A DNA stretch of 64,000 bases, from the NCBI GenBank assembly GCA_001566295.1, contig KQ964260.1:248001-312000 (forward strand). Reading direction: 5' to 3'. This document shows, piece after piece, positions 35,029 through 47,003 of this stretch; within the stretch, counting starts at the first letter, position 1; each line of letters begins with the position of its first letter. The position numbers and the translations under genes were made by a program. Source of the stretch: Microdochium bolleyi. Taxonomy: Eukaryota > Ascomycota > Sordariomycetes > Xylariales > Microdochiaceae. The notes under the pieces were generated by a model that saw only the letters and a list, made by a program, of their open reading frames with translations, made no database searches and had not been told where the DNA came from.

Positions 35029-36598
35029 TTACAGCTTCGCCACAACAGGCTGCATAATCTCCTGCAGCACATCCCCCTCGACGAGCGCGACAGCATCCAC
35101 AGCCATCCCGCGCCCGGCCTGGAACCCCGTGCCGCCGGCGCCGTAGTTGTGCACGAGCGTCACCTTGCGACCCCGGCGCTTCTTGCTGCTGCTTTCCACT
35201 TCTCCTGTAGTCTCGTCAAAATCACCACCGTCGCCCAGGAGGAGCTCCTCGCGGGCGATCCGGGCGCCGCCCTCGCGCGAGGGGCGCGCGCCAGTCAGTG
35301 CCGCGAGGACCTCTGCGCTGGCGCCGCCGCCCAGCCCGGAAGGGTCGAGAGCCCTTGTGCGCTCGAGGATGGACGCGGTCTCGGCGGCATAGGTGGCGGG
35401 ATCGCTAACCGGGGCATTGCTGGTCAGTCTGGCCGCCCGTGTAATCTAAGGGTGGCATAACAACGGCTCTAAGGGGGATGAGTGATTGTGCCACCACCCA
35501 TCCAGAAGAAATTTGCCAACGAAGGACTGCCGGAAACAGAGAGCCAAAAGCAAGAGGAAGAGAAAAGGGCATGTAGGGGAGAGCCTGCAGCCATCACGTA
35601 CCTGCTGCCCTTCTGCATGTAACCCCCCAGCACGACATGCCCGTCCGTGCCCGGCCGCGGGATGATGTACGTCTCATACCCGCTGCCGTGGCGCATCGTG
35701 TTGCTCTTGACGGCCGGCGCCCGCGCGAGCAGTACCTGCCCGCGCGTTGGGTAGCACCGGCTATCCTCGACGCCCTTGAGCGTGGCGGCGGACGCGCCCG
35801 TACAGTTGAATACGAGCCGTGTCGCGGGGCCGTACGCGGACGTGATGTTGGGCAGGGTCTTGCGCGAAAAGGCCACGCCGTACTGCGCGCGCAGGCGCTC
35901 GGCGAGGTAGGCAATGTGCCTGGGTGCGTTGATGGTGTAAGTCGAGAAGGAGATGCCGAAGGACGTTCCTGCCAGCAGCTCGGACGCGGGCAGGACTTTG
36001 AACTAAAATATATGACATGGTTATGGTCAGTGTGAGAAAGGGTTGATTGTACTTGTTCTCTTGTCCTGCACCGGACCGGCATGGCCTAGGAGTTTTACTC
36101 ACGTCCTCAAGGTACTCTGACATGAACTTGATCTTGTTGCTGGGGATCTGCTCGTCCCAGAACTCCAGGGACGGCGTGCGCTGCACAAATGCCTCCTTGC
36201 CGTGCTTGGCGCACAGCTCGCGGAGATGCCTGTACCCTTCGCGATCCCACTTGAGGGCATTCGCGTCCGTGCCTGAGATGGCGGAGAAGTTGCAGCCGGC
36301 CCTGCAGGATTGGGATTAGCTGCACAGTGGTGGGCACAAAACCGCATCTAGGGTGGTGCTTACCAGGGCGAGCAGTACGATGGCGAGGTGTCCCCCGGCA
36401 TGTACTGGGCGGCAATGGTGATGTATGGGCCGTAGCCCTTCTCGCAGAGACGCAGGGCTACATCGAGGCCGATAATGCCAGCGCTGTGGTGATAATTGTG
36501 AGACCTGTGCAGGGCATTGTTCCAGGTGGTCCGGCTCGGTCGAGTGCAATGACGTACCCTACAATGACGATGGCTCTGTGCGCCTGGTTGTCCGACAT
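35029..36598 (-). CDS. D-amino-acid oxidase, FAD-dependent, probably peroxisomal
   Basis: Oxidises D-amino acids to 2-oxo acids, ammonia and H2O2; 378 aa from exons 36598-36558, 36483-36364, 36301-36103, 36002-35602 and 35404-35029, with agreeing phases. A second ATG directly upstream (36601) would add one Met. The FAD-binding motif IVIVGAGIIG (G14, G16, G19) is assembled across the first intron. Other DAAO marks are SPSYCSPWAGCNF, FNCTGASAATLKGVED, TRGQVLLAR, a Tyr/Arg-containing YETYIIPRPG, GGYMQKGS, and VHNYGAGGTGFQAGRG near the C-terminus. The protein ends in AKL, a canonical type-1 peroxisomal targeting signal, which fits H2O2 production in peroxisomes. It lies convergent with the M19 dipeptidase. 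Confidence 0.92.
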
Positions 36599-36601
36599 CA
36601 T

Positions 36602-37202
36602 GAAGTAGCAGGAGCTTGCTCCCCTGGTTTGAAGCCACGCGACCTCTTCGTGTGCTGTCCTGCTTGATGCGGGCAATGTTGCCTATGAGGGCTGATAGGA
36701 CGACGAACGATGAGGAGCACAGAACACTTGGATGCTCGAAACACGGCGGATCGAATGTTTGCCCACAGCAGATGATCCGACATCGCCAGGTCGTCCGTCC
36801 GCCTCCCGGCCCGCCCCAGACAAATTTCGCTCGCGGCTTTCACCGCCAGCATCGGCATCAGGGCGGTCTTGGCTGGTGGGCCGGCCAGCTTTCAGCCCCG
36901 ATCACGCCCGCCTCTAGCGCTATCCGGGGACGGTTCCTCTCGTGCGCCGGCGGCATCGGCTCTGATTGGCGGCAGACCTTGGGGTGGGCTCTGTTATCAA
37001 GCCTAAATCCACGGGTGCCTTTATCTTCTCCCGAGTCGCGAGACTTCGTGAGCCGCGGATTCGAGAGGGCTCAACGGCATTAAGTGGCAGCAGTAAGACT
37101 ATGGCGCAGCAGTGTCAAATTCTGTGCAGGCACGCCCCATGACCATGTGTATTGGATAATCAAGAAGCAAAGGGCTGCTTCATGATCAATTCTGAAAGCG
37201 AG
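36602..37202. other. Intergenic
   Basis: Upstream region of the D-amino-acid oxidase gene and 3' flank of the C2H2 gene. No feature recognised. Confidence 0.4.
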
Positions 37203-38019
37203 CTACATCAGGTGTCGCCCTTCGAGTTCGATATTGACATCAGTAGTTAATGGTTCAGCCACCAATCGCACACCGCATGAGTTGTTGTCCTTGTGCCGTT
37301 TGAGTAAATCTGGCCTTGCAAATGTGCGCTTGCACAAGTCGCATTTTCTTCGGAGCGGGGGATAGCCCGTGTCCCTTGCCCAACGTGCGTGATGTGCCCA
37401 CACATGGCGGCTGACGGTGTTGCCATAGTCCTTGCCTTCCGGGCATCCCGGCTTGGGGCACGGCATGGGCCCTCTGTGCGTTCTCATGTGACGGCTACAG
37501 CGTGATGAATGCGTCAGCGACCCGTGCTACACCCAAGGACTTTGAGAGCACATACCCGAGGGAGATTTTACTGGAGCAATTGCGTTTACATTTTGGGCAT
37601 GGGAACGAGGGAGGCGTGATATGCAGGCGGGTTTGAGTGGCCGGGTTTGGCTGAATAGGTTGATAAATGGGAAATTCTGGGGAAAAAGACTCTGTGAGGA
37701 AGTCGTCGAGAATGGGGTCATTGTCTGCCGGGAGTGGACTCTCAGACTGCTGGATGGGTCGAACGCTGGACGCTGACGGAGATCCTGGCAGTATACCGAG
37801 GGGCTCTCAAAGCCCTTCGGCCTGGGAGTCAACGGACTCGCGGGTGTCGTCGTCGTGGTAGGTCTGCTCGGTGACAAGAAGCAACTGCGGGTCAATGTAG
37901 TAGTGCACCGGCGTATTCTCCCGGCCCGAGTAGCGGCTGGGCCGCGCGGATGCGTCTACAATGTAGGCATAACCCTCAAAGTCGGCATCGTCTTCCTCTG
38001 TCGAATATGCTTCAATCAT
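37203..38019 (-). pseudogene. C2H2 zinc-finger protein gene with an in-frame TGA
   Basis: Putative DNA-binding protein. The 3' exon (37494-37203) and the preceding exon (37806-37556) join through an intron with donor GTATGTG and acceptor GCTGTAG. They give one classic finger, CPKCKRNC...GRHMRTH, then a C-x4-C finger with HVWAHH, and a third, CDLCKRTFARPDLLKRH, ending in Cys. Upstream, the same frame is open to an ATG at 38019 (MIEAYSTEEDDADFEGY), except for one TGA at 37809-37807. No GTANGT donor was found that would remove the stop. Either the gene is broken by a nonsense mutation, or an unusual intron was missed, or the 5' part is not coding. No Met lies between the stop and the first finger. 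Confidence 0.5.
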
Positions 38020-38680
38020 GGCGGCCAAAAAAAACAGCAGCGCTTGGAAGCTGCTGGTGCCATTCGCCTGAGCAGAAGCCAGATTCTCAAGCGGAGCAGC
38101 GCACATTTATCTTCGAGGGCCTCACTTGGCTCGCCGCGCCCGTCAGGCTGGCACGCAGCAAGGAGGGGGCGGCAGACCACCTTGGTCTATCTGTTGGTTG
38201 CGAGACTCCACCGCGGCCGCCTCCAAGCTTCAGCTGGCGCACGTCAGAGAGGAGGCGGCATACCACCAAGCGGGCCGCTCATTGGTGGTGTGCTCCCTCC
38301 ATGGCAACATGAGGCGTGGCACCTGCGACATGCAGACGACGAGTGCAACATTATGTAGGCCGCAACCAATACGATGCAGCAGGTTGCTATCATGTTGGCT
38401 GACAGCCTGTACTGCGTATGCAATGCCCAACAGGAAAAGGCGCAGTGCTCCTGCACTCAGGCATCGGCTCAACAGTTGCAGCATTTCTCGAGCGATTGTG
38501 AGATCCACGCACAAAAGCGCAGGTCACCGGCCCTAATCAGCTGGACTGCTCCCTCCGTCGAGCTTCATCATCCAGATTGATCAGCTCTCCAGGAAGTTGA
38601 ACCACGCAAGACAGCCACTTTCTCCTCATTCTTCACCCCAGCAACGCCCCGGACGAAGTTTGTGCCTTTCTGCTGCTACC
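38020..38680. promoter_or_regulatory. Divergent region between C2H2 gene and deaminase-like gene
   Basis: 660 bp. In-frame codons upstream of both chosen starts exist, but nothing supports using them. No repeat seen. Confidence 0.35.
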
Positions 38681-40463
38681 ATGGATGTTCTCGGACTGAC
38701 GAGCACAGTGCCTTCAGCCACCCAAACTCCCATCCCAGTCCACTCCAGGCTCTTGCGCCGATTTTCGGAGGCCGTCATATTCGAAGAGGCTTTGAGCACA
38801 GCCTGCCAGAAAGACCCGGTCAGCCTCGGCAAGGCCCCCGTTGAACCTCACGTGGATCCATCGGACGATGCCGAGAGAGCGTTCAAATCATATGTGAACA
38901 AACTCGCACACGTGTGCGACAAACGCCGTGGGGGCACCACCGTCACCGGCATCGCCATTTTGCAGGATGCCGAGCATATCTATTACTTCATTGGGTCCAA
39001 TAAGAGATCTACAGCAGATCTTGCACAAATGGAAGAGTTCTTACACCCCCTCTTTCGTCTTGTACAAAGCCCGCAACCCTGTTCTGCAGATAATGCTTCT
39101 TTCTTCGCCTCAATTCTCCATCACATCATTAGATTCAACCGACGGCGCATTCAAACATACCTGAATCAACTGTACAAACACATCGGCCTTTGCGTGTCGA
39201 GTCTCGAGAGCGAGCATGTACAAGCGAGCTGGACGGTGAAGTCAGGTAGAACATCCCTACATATTGAGATTCACAGCCGCCACCATGCTCATACAAACAT
39301 TTACAGGACAGCTCAAGACATCCCTCATCGAGCTGGGAAGCCGCATCAGCCGCCTGGAGAGTAAAACTCTGCCTGAGAATGGTGAAGAGGAAATCAGTTG
39401 TAAGCAGCTCCGATACTCTTCCATTCCTCTTCTCCTTCTCACCTCTCCAGCTCACACGATCGTCCATTACAGCCCTTGCCGATATCATCATGTTTATACA
39501 TGACATGCACATCAGAGGTCATGGCGAGCGATGTTTGTGGCTTCAAGAGAAAGTACAAGCACCCCCTCGATGCCGTGGCGACAGCTTCGCCATGCCATAG
39601 CCCGTCTTAGAGCCTACCATGTCTCGACCCAATCCATCATCAGCGCGCACAACTGCTGGCCTCACCTATTCGAGGACGTCCGGATTGTCACTGTGCCATC
39701 GAGTACCCCGTATCTTAACCCGTTAATAAAGGGGAAGACGGTGACGGCGTCTCAGATGCTGGGCCGCATGGTAGCTCCTACGGAGATCGAGTTGCGTCGT
39801 GCGGAAGCCAAGCAGCTCGAGCGATTCGGACTAGACAACATCTTCCACACGGCGTGTAACGCCGAGTCCTTTACCCCGCTCGTACATGGCGAAGTCCTCG
39901 TACACGACTTTGTCAGCACGTACCTTCTGGAGAACCCCGACACCAGCTACTGCCACGGCCTGCGCTACGTCGGCAGCAGCAAGCCCACCTGCCGCCTCTG
40001 CTCGTACTACTTTTACGAAGTCGGCGACGTCGGCGTTCGTGAGTCCCACGGCAACCTCTACTCTAGGTGGCGCGCCCCAGACGTCTTTGACGAGGAAGCC
40101 GCCAAGCGCCGTGACGGAATCCTCAACGCCATGGTCGAGATGATCCGCAAGGATGCGCTGCGAACACTGAGTAGCAAGCTCCCGCGAGGTAAAGCCGACG
40201 ATTCGAGCTCTTTTCCAACCGTGGCGGGTTTCTTTGCTGCCAACAATGCTCCCAGGCCTGCAACGGAAACTGCAGTTGCTGCCCTGCCAACTCATCATCT
40301 GAGCCGCGTGACAACTAGCGACCAGCCTGATGTCTCAGTGGCAGACTTAATGGCCGACATACTGTCCCTCCAGAGTTTGACAGGGAGCGAGGGCGAAGTC
40401 GAAAACGATGAGGAAGGCGGCGGCGTAATTGTCTACAGGGGCCGACAGGCAGTGGTGGTATAG
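38681..40463 (+). CDS. OTT_1508-like deaminase family protein, apparently frameshifted
   Basis: Member of a fungal deaminase-like family of unknown substrate. Exons 38681-39245 and 39307-39399 join in phase, then 39473 onward reads LADIIMFIHDMHIRG. The next conserved-looking block, GFKRKYKHPLDAVATA (about 39534-39581), is in a second frame, and from about 39590 to 40463 the protein continues in a third frame (HAIARLRAYHVSTQSI, then SSTPYLNPLIKGKTV). The deaminase core lies there: VHGEVLVHDFV, then RYVGSSKPTCRLCSYYF with the CxxC zinc ligands, and NLYSRWRAPDVFDEEAAKRR. The usual HAE is HGE here. The tail is acidic. Two frame changes within 100 bp suggest inactivation or sequence error; a missed short intron is not excluded. 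The family call rests on the core motif. Confidence 0.6.
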
Positions 40464-42126
40464 TTCAGCTCCCAGAAGAGAGTCATGTAAACCAATGGGT
40501 CTGCTCCTCTCTGACAGTTCGTAGTAACCTTCCCCGTCTATCTATGCTGTGTCAAGAGTGACGTAGAAGTTCTGTCCCCCCTCGAGTCCTTCTGATACGA
40601 CTATCTTGGTACTACTGCTGGCGTCGTGACACAGACAGTCTCGGCGATAGCCACACTCTCAATCATCGATACGTTGATGGGACCCAGTTAGGCAGAGTGA
40701 CCGCCTTCACAACGGCGACGGAGCTGATGTTGACGACGCCTTGAAACCGATCATGCCACCCTCAATATTGCCTGCACAACCATACCCATCATTGCGACAC
40801 TGCCTATGAACGTCTTACACATGGCACAGGGTGTGTGTCTCGGACATTGACGGTGCGACACAGGAGCAGGCGGCGCTATCTACTGCCCAAAATTGGGGCC
40901 TGATAGGAGAGGCACTGCAATGTCCGCGTTGGTTAGCGGCGGGACGTGGAAAGGAGATTTGTGCAATGATATGCGTACCGATCATACATTTCAATCAGAT
41001 TCCATGTCGGAGACTCTGCTGCACCCATGATATGTGTGAAGTCTTAGCTGTTCCGGTTTTTCTTATGGTAAGGAGTTTGTTGTTCGCCGCTTTGTGATGT
41101 GACGTGATTCTTTTCCATCATTTGCCTCTTGTTATGGATTTGGCTTCTGCTACGCTAACACCGTTGCACTTTTCAGCTTGCGACACCCAAGGAAGTTCAT
41201 ACTACGATCTCGCCCTCTCAAGCTGTAGACGCAACGTCATTGGAGTCTTGCGTCAGTCTCGCATTTATGTTGTGTTCTGCACCGGCTTTTCAAAAGGCCT
41301 AGCGCAGACAACCCCTTGTTTCAGTGCTGTCAATGTGCATATAGCAGTAATATTCTCCCGGTGCTCGCGACCAGCACCACATCTGCCATCATTACACGCT
41401 TCGTACGAGCCCCTCCAGCCGACGCAACATACCCCGCAACTCCAGCGGGCACTCTCCCTCATATTTCTCGCTCTGAGGCGTATTCGCATACATTAGCTCA
41501 AGGTGAGGCACCAGCACGTGCATGTTATTGCCTAAGGCTGGGTTGCTGGGCACAACCCGTCCTCGGCTGCCCAAAGTGCCGTTCGAGTACCCAAAACCTC
41601 ATAGACAGGTCGAGATCCTCAGATCGGAGAAATCCCCCACGAAGATAGCTTCAAGCATCTCAGTGCTTTTCTCCGAGAGCTAATTTCGGGTCATCTTTAT
41701 GCCTCGGCTCCCGCTGAGCAAGCAGCCTGCCGGTTCTGCGGGAGTTGCGCCACAGCAAGCCCGGGTCATTAGGGACGCAAACCCCATCCATTGCAGGGCG
41801 AGCCACGGCACCGGCGCTGCGCCACCAACCTCCCAACATTTTCCAATCGGTCACCAATTATGGAGCTGCAGACGAGGGATGCATGGTTCGAGGATCTTGG
41901 TCTTATTGTCTGTTTTTCGGCTTGTCTAAGTCTCTAACTACGCTCTATTGTTCGGTACAAGGAAGGGAGTCTGTTCCAGCGAGATGGTGGATTCCCACAA
42001 AAGGACCTGGTCCGACGCCCACTGTTTCCAGCGTCGAGACCAACCTGATGGATCTCGTGACCGACAGTCCACGAACCTAGGCTGAAAATCCATCAACCTA
42101 GAAGCCTAGGCCAGGGTTCTTGACTT
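40464..42126. other. Intergenic region
   Basis: 1.66 kb with no supported gene, repeat or transposon end. Short frames of up to 130 codons show no domain-like pattern. Confidence 0.4.
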
Positions 42127-42968
42127 CTATGCCTTGCTCTTCTCTTGGCCGACCCTTGCAGCATGCTCCAATCCCTCGACAACTTCCTGGACCTCAGATA
42201 GGAACGGTGAGTGAGAGCCCTTGGTATGGAATGAGGCTGCAACAGGGCCTAAAAACGTCGCCATCTGCTGCTGTACCGGTAGCGGCAGGGCCTTGTCGCC
42301 GTCGCAGAAGAAGTACATGCAATCTATCTCGTGCCACGGCTCGTATGTGACAGGATCCGTGAAAACAGGGGCCGATTGGTGCTTGAGCTTGGCGATTGCC
42401 TGCTTCTGCAACTCAGGCTCGACATCATGATAGAAGACGACCTCAGGAGTGTCTGGGTAGACATAGTTGCCCTAAAGACACAAAAGTCCGTGTCAGTGTC
42501 TTGTTCAGATACAAGAATCATAGTCGGGGGAGCAAGTCCGCTGCTCACTTCAAATCTCATCCAAGGAAGGAACTGGCCACCCAACATCTCCTTGATCGTC
42601 TTGCCATTTGGCGTCACGAAAGCGGCCAGGTATACAAACATAATGACGCCGCCCATCATTCCCTGCTTTGCGCGCTGCTTATAACCCAGACCCTCTACAG
42701 CATTTGCGCCGACGAGGCCGCCATATGAGTGCACGACGAGCACGACCTCCTTGCCCTGGTCAGCCAGCGCTTCGACAGCACTGCGGACAGCGGCGGCGTC
42801 GTCCGCAAGGCCCTTGGTCGGGGGCTCGGCGCCCACAGTTGGGTAGTTCACGGACTCGGTGGCCCAGCCGCGCTGCTGCAGTGCATGTCGGACGATGTCG
42901 AAGCAATCCGGGGTGTGCCACGCGCCCGGCGCGAACACGATAGTCGGCTTGGATGAGGTTGAGGCCAT
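42127..42968 (-). CDS. Small alpha/beta hydrolase (esterase-like)
   Basis: Predicted soluble hydrolase of 254 aa, from exons 42968-42549 and 42471-42127 (donor GTGAGC, acceptor TTTAG, phase 0). The protein begins with the fold's first strand and oxyanion region, TIVFAPGAWHTP, then the nucleophile elbow VVHSYGGLVGANA (Ser in HSYGG). After the splice come CDGDKALPLP (acid candidate) and GSHSPFLS (catalytic His). This corresponds to the short AB-hydrolase/salicylate-esterase-like group common in fungi. No signal peptide is seen. The substrate is unknown. Confidence 0.85.
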
Positions 42969-44551
42969 GTTGTGAGCGACTGTGGGTGTCGGTCTGCCTG
43001 GGCAAGGAGCTGAGGCTTCGTGCTAGGTACTGAACGTCGCAGCACTATTATATATCACTGAGTCTGTGCGAAAGGGCGTTCCGGACAGGACCCGGGAGGG
43101 GCCCGAGGGAAATTAGCGGCCTATCTTTCACTCTTTTACGATACTGGCCTGGTCTCGTACGAGTCATAGCGGCCACGGTAGGACCTACTATGATATGCCG
43201 TCGCGGTGCTATTGAGCTACCGGCAAGGATTGCGGCAACTGTCCGCCAAGGGGTTCAAGCGTGTAGGCCCTGATGCAGGGCCCCAGGCGTTTTTTTTGCG
43301 AGCTCACTGGCTCCGCCGTTATCTCCACTTGGTGGTGATCCTGTACGGAGGTGCGTCTTAAAAGTCTTGGTCCAGGCACTAGTACAGGGGTCCTGCAGGT
43401 CGTAGTCGCCAGCTGGTAGCTTACTTCCGGCCTGCCATACTTTCTGCCACCTGTCCATAGAGTTCAAGTCTCGACGTACCTCTGTATCCGTCTCCTCCAT
43501 TATTGCTCCAGAATGTCAATTGCTGCTGCGTTTTAAAGCCTCAAATCGCGTCGAAACAACGAGCTGACACGTCGTACAGGGCATTCACTGGTTATCTTAT
43601 TTGAGTTGGACTCTATAGCAAAAACAGATGCCAGCTAACACGGCTGGCACGCTAATAGAATAGGGGACCCCTGCGGGCTAGGACTTTTGAGACGAACCTC
43701 CGTACTAGCTTAATTTTTATATGACAGATTAATAATCGTCGCTAAAGCAAGCCGAGTCGGGTGCTCCGTGCTGACCGTGTCACTTAGCCCCCTGGGGCTT
43801 ATATGCTTATCCCGGTCAAGGGATGTCCAAGGATGAATTCCGACTCGCTGGGCTCCGTGTGGTTGTCTGCCCTCCTGATCGGCACAAGGAGGGAGGGACC
43901 GGAGCCATCCCCATTCGCGGAAGGGTCTCCGGCGTCAGCCCTCTACAACGCAGATCCTCCGCTATCTGCCGGGGTCCGGACCCGCAGTGTATCGTTCATG
44001 GAGTAGCCGTTTGAGCAGAATATTAGGCCAAGCCAAGTCAGTTCGGAGTTCGAGGCGAGGAGTAATGACTGTATCTGTACAGCGCTACTCGCTCGAACTA
44101 GACCACAAGTATCATGTATATAGGACCGACAGCCCCCTCAGCGCCCCTTTGCTAGCTCAAGGACTGCTCTACGCAGCCGTCGGACTTGCAAGGCCCCCCA
44201 TGCTTGTTTGCATGCCCCAACCCTCTATGATGGAGATCCATGGAGGACAGAAAGTAACAGGTCTGAAAGGGAACGACAAGTTGGTTATGTACGTAGAGAG
44301 GGCGGGCGCTGCAGGGCCCGTGGTATTGTAGCACCTTGATATAAATTCCGGAGAGGTAATTCTGGACGACAATCTCCTGTGCGTTTCTTTCGTTAATAAA
44401 GTCTCCTCACCACTTCCCGGATCTTTAGCCCGCAGTTTTCCACTTCAAATGCTGTATTTGTTATCTTCGCCCAGATTTCTTGCTGAACTGTTGGCATCAA
44501 TTTTGTTCCTCCCAAGTCTATGCTCTGCGTCTGAGGCCCGCACGCGCAGAT
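42969..44551. other. Repeat-containing intergenic region
   Basis: No intact gene. It holds the inverted-repeat element at 43346-43702. An open frame on the minus strand (43500-43255) runs out through the left end of that element and is unlikely to be a gene. Confidence 0.4.
43346..43702. mobile_element. Short TA-flanked inverted-repeat element (MITE-like), copy 1
   Basis: The 357-bp segment starts CGGAGGTGCGTCTTAAAAGT and ends with the reverse complement of CGGAGGTTCGTCTCAAAAGT, so the first 20 bases of the two ends differ at two positions. Both ends are flanked by TA, the target duplication of Tc1/mariner/pogo-type DNA transposons. There is no transposase frame, so it is non-autonomous. The terminal bases resemble those of the element at 47004. 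Confidence 0.75.
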
Positions 44552-45925
44552 ATGGAGCAGTCCATGAGCCCCGAAGACCTGAAGGCGGATATTGGCTCTT
44601 CCCTGCAGGGTACCACTACGGCGCTGCTCGCGTTGGCTACCCTTTTCTCTGGGTTGAGGTTTTGGGCGCGGTATGCCGTGAGGGCGTCGTTTGGCAGCGA
44701 CGATTGGATGGTGGTTGGGGCATTGGTACGTTGGTTTCGACACTGGCAGCGATACAAGCTGGCTCACGGACAGGCGTGCTAACGAATTGGATGCGAAGGT
44801 TTCGGTGTTTGTTACAGGTGCCATAAACTACGCTAGTAAGGGCTCGACACTTCCGGTCGTGTCTGTCGGAGAATGGACTTGACAGCTGACTTTTTAGTGA
44901 TCTCATATGGCCTCGGTCGCCACGCTGGGACATTGTCACAGGACGACCTGGTCTCGTTCTTCAAGCTGCTCCTCGCCTTTGAATGCGTATATGTCACGGC
45001 CGTGATGATGGTGAAGCTCGCAGTACTGGCGATGTATCTGCGTATCTTCCCATCCCACGGCTTCAGAACCGGGGCTGCTATGATTGCCAGCATCGTCGTC
45101 GCATGGTGGATCGCAATCGTTGCAGTCTGCATCTGGCAGTGCAATCCCATCAAGAAGGCTTGGCTGCCGTGGATTGAGGGCACTTGCATCAACCTGAAGG
45201 CCTCCTTCATCGGCAACGCCATTCCGAACATCCTCACCGACGTGGCTATCCTCGCCATGCCAGTCGGACAAGTCTGGAAGCTGCAGGTTACTCTCGCGCA
45301 GAAGGCATCGCTGCTCTTCATTTTTTTGTTGGGAGGCTTGTGAGTCCATTTCCGGGCGACACACTCCTACCTCTGGTGTGACGACACGCTGACTTTGGCG
45401 CACAGTGTACTGTTCGCCTCGATCTACAGATTCACGACGATCATGCAATTTGATATCTTGGACACCACCTTCACCCTCGCAACGGCATGCACGTGGTGCG
45501 TGGTCGAAGTTTCCTGTGCCGTCATCAGCGCCTGCCTGCCGACGCTTCGGCCGCTCATGTCCAAGATCTCGTCCCAGTTCGGCAGTCTGACAGGCAGAAG
45601 CCGGCCAAGCGAGAATGACTCAAGCCGTGTCACAGAGCTGGTCACCATTGGCGGAACCGGTGGCCAGCGCAGCCAGCGCGGCAAGCTTGACCAATTCCAA
45701 CGCATCGAGCACGACCCGTACGATATCTCGACCGTCGTAACACGATCCCAGTCTGCCGAGGAGGTCAACAACAGCGACAAATCTTCTGCTGAGAGCATGC
45801 CGAAGTTGGGAAACGGCATCCGAGTTGCCATCACTCACGGGGTGCATCAGACAGCACGAACTGAGATGGGATCTAGCCACAGTCAGGGCTCAAACTATCC
45901 CCTCTCAGGCCATAATGTGCTCTGA
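44552..45925 (+). CDS. Fungal rhodopsin-domain integral membrane protein (SAT4/Pth11-related type)
   Basis: Seven-helix membrane protein, 390 aa, from exons 44552-44725, 44799-44835, 44898-45339 and 45406-45925; all phases agree, and exon 2 is only 37 nt. Family marks include the first helix followed by RFWARYAVRASFGSDDWMVV, YGLGRHAG, FKLLLAFECVYVTAVMMVKL, the WQCNPIKKAW loop, EGTCINLKASFIGNAIPNIL, TDVAILAMPVGQVWKLQ and CTWCVVEVSCAVISACLPTL. A hydrophilic Ser-rich tail of about 120 residues follows. Proteins with this domain are abundant in filamentous ascomycetes, and some act as surface sensors; the ligand is unknown. It sits between two short transposon-like elements. Confidence 0.88.
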
Positions 45926-47003
45926 GACATGGCCAAAGTCATTCCTGTAATTATCATGTGTACATGCTGGTTTCCAGGGTCCATGTTGGGCGAATTCGAT
46001 GCCCTGGACGTGGAGAGTTTTTAGTAGCCAGCGCTTCTGCCTGATCAAACAAGTCAAACTGTCTAGCTAGGAAATAAAGAGACCTTCCATCCTCTCCAGG
46101 CGCTGGAACAGGTCCGAGAGGACCTGCCCGAGGTCCGGTCTTTGTGCGCCGTGTCAACGGCGGTGTATGTTTACCCTCCATGCAGACAATCTGGACGGCA
46201 TATGGGCTGGGCCCACTGCTTGGAGGAGTGTGCCAGGGTACTGTACTCCAGTGCAAGTCGCTAACTGTGTAAACGCACAGTGGCCCCCGTTGTTCCCTTC
46301 TTTGCCCTCACGCTGCTGTGGGCCTCACAGGGGGGCTGGCAGCCACCCCTGGCCCTGGTCGTTCTGCCGGCTCCACGCTAGCACGCGGAGACAAGGCGGG
46401 TGGGCGACCGGCTGGAACTGTGGCCCTCAAGACCACAGCTGAGGGTCTGGTTTTTCTTGTGCCAGGAGCAGTGGAAGAGAACCCAGATCCTGAGCCGGGG
46501 TTTTTGTGAGTGCTATACGGCAGATGTGCAGATTTATACCATCGTACCCGTGATATTGTGGAGGTGCATGTTCTATTAGGATGTACATGGCTTGCCAAAG
46601 AGAGTATCTGGGTCCCCTCTGACCATCATTCACAGGCAGTTTGTGTCCAGTTGGCGCGTCTCTGCCATAGAACAGGGGGCAAATGCTCGGGCCATTGCAT
46701 TCATTCTGAACGCCAAGTGCGCCATACTGAAATTGGCACTTGAACACAAACTTGCAGTGGGGAGGGATGCTAACCCCCGGGAACCAGCCGCCCCCGGCCA
46801 GTCGGGCTACCCTAATTCCCCTATGAGGTTCAGGTAAGTGAAGGAGAGAGCTGGGGTTCGTACGGCAGACCCCGGACGGGAAAAGGAAGGGTTAAAGGCA
46901 CGCGACGATGCGTTGTCGCAGCTGAGGCACAGGGGGGAAAAGGGGAAGAGCTCATTATTACGCTAGACAGGTAGATAGACATAATATAAGGAATATAACA
47001 ATA

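Noticed and set aside
43255..43500. Minus-strand frame MEETDTEVRRDLNSMDRWQK crossing the left end of the TA-flanked element
   Set aside because: It runs through the transposon end into flanking DNA, so it is at most a captured fragment; no evidence of expression or splicing.
46318..46509. Frame ending in GAVEENPDPEPGFL, which recalls 2A-type (DVExNPGP) skipping peptides
   Set aside because: The required Asp and the NPGP end are both missing, and there is no downstream continuous frame or retroelement coding around it; chance similarity.
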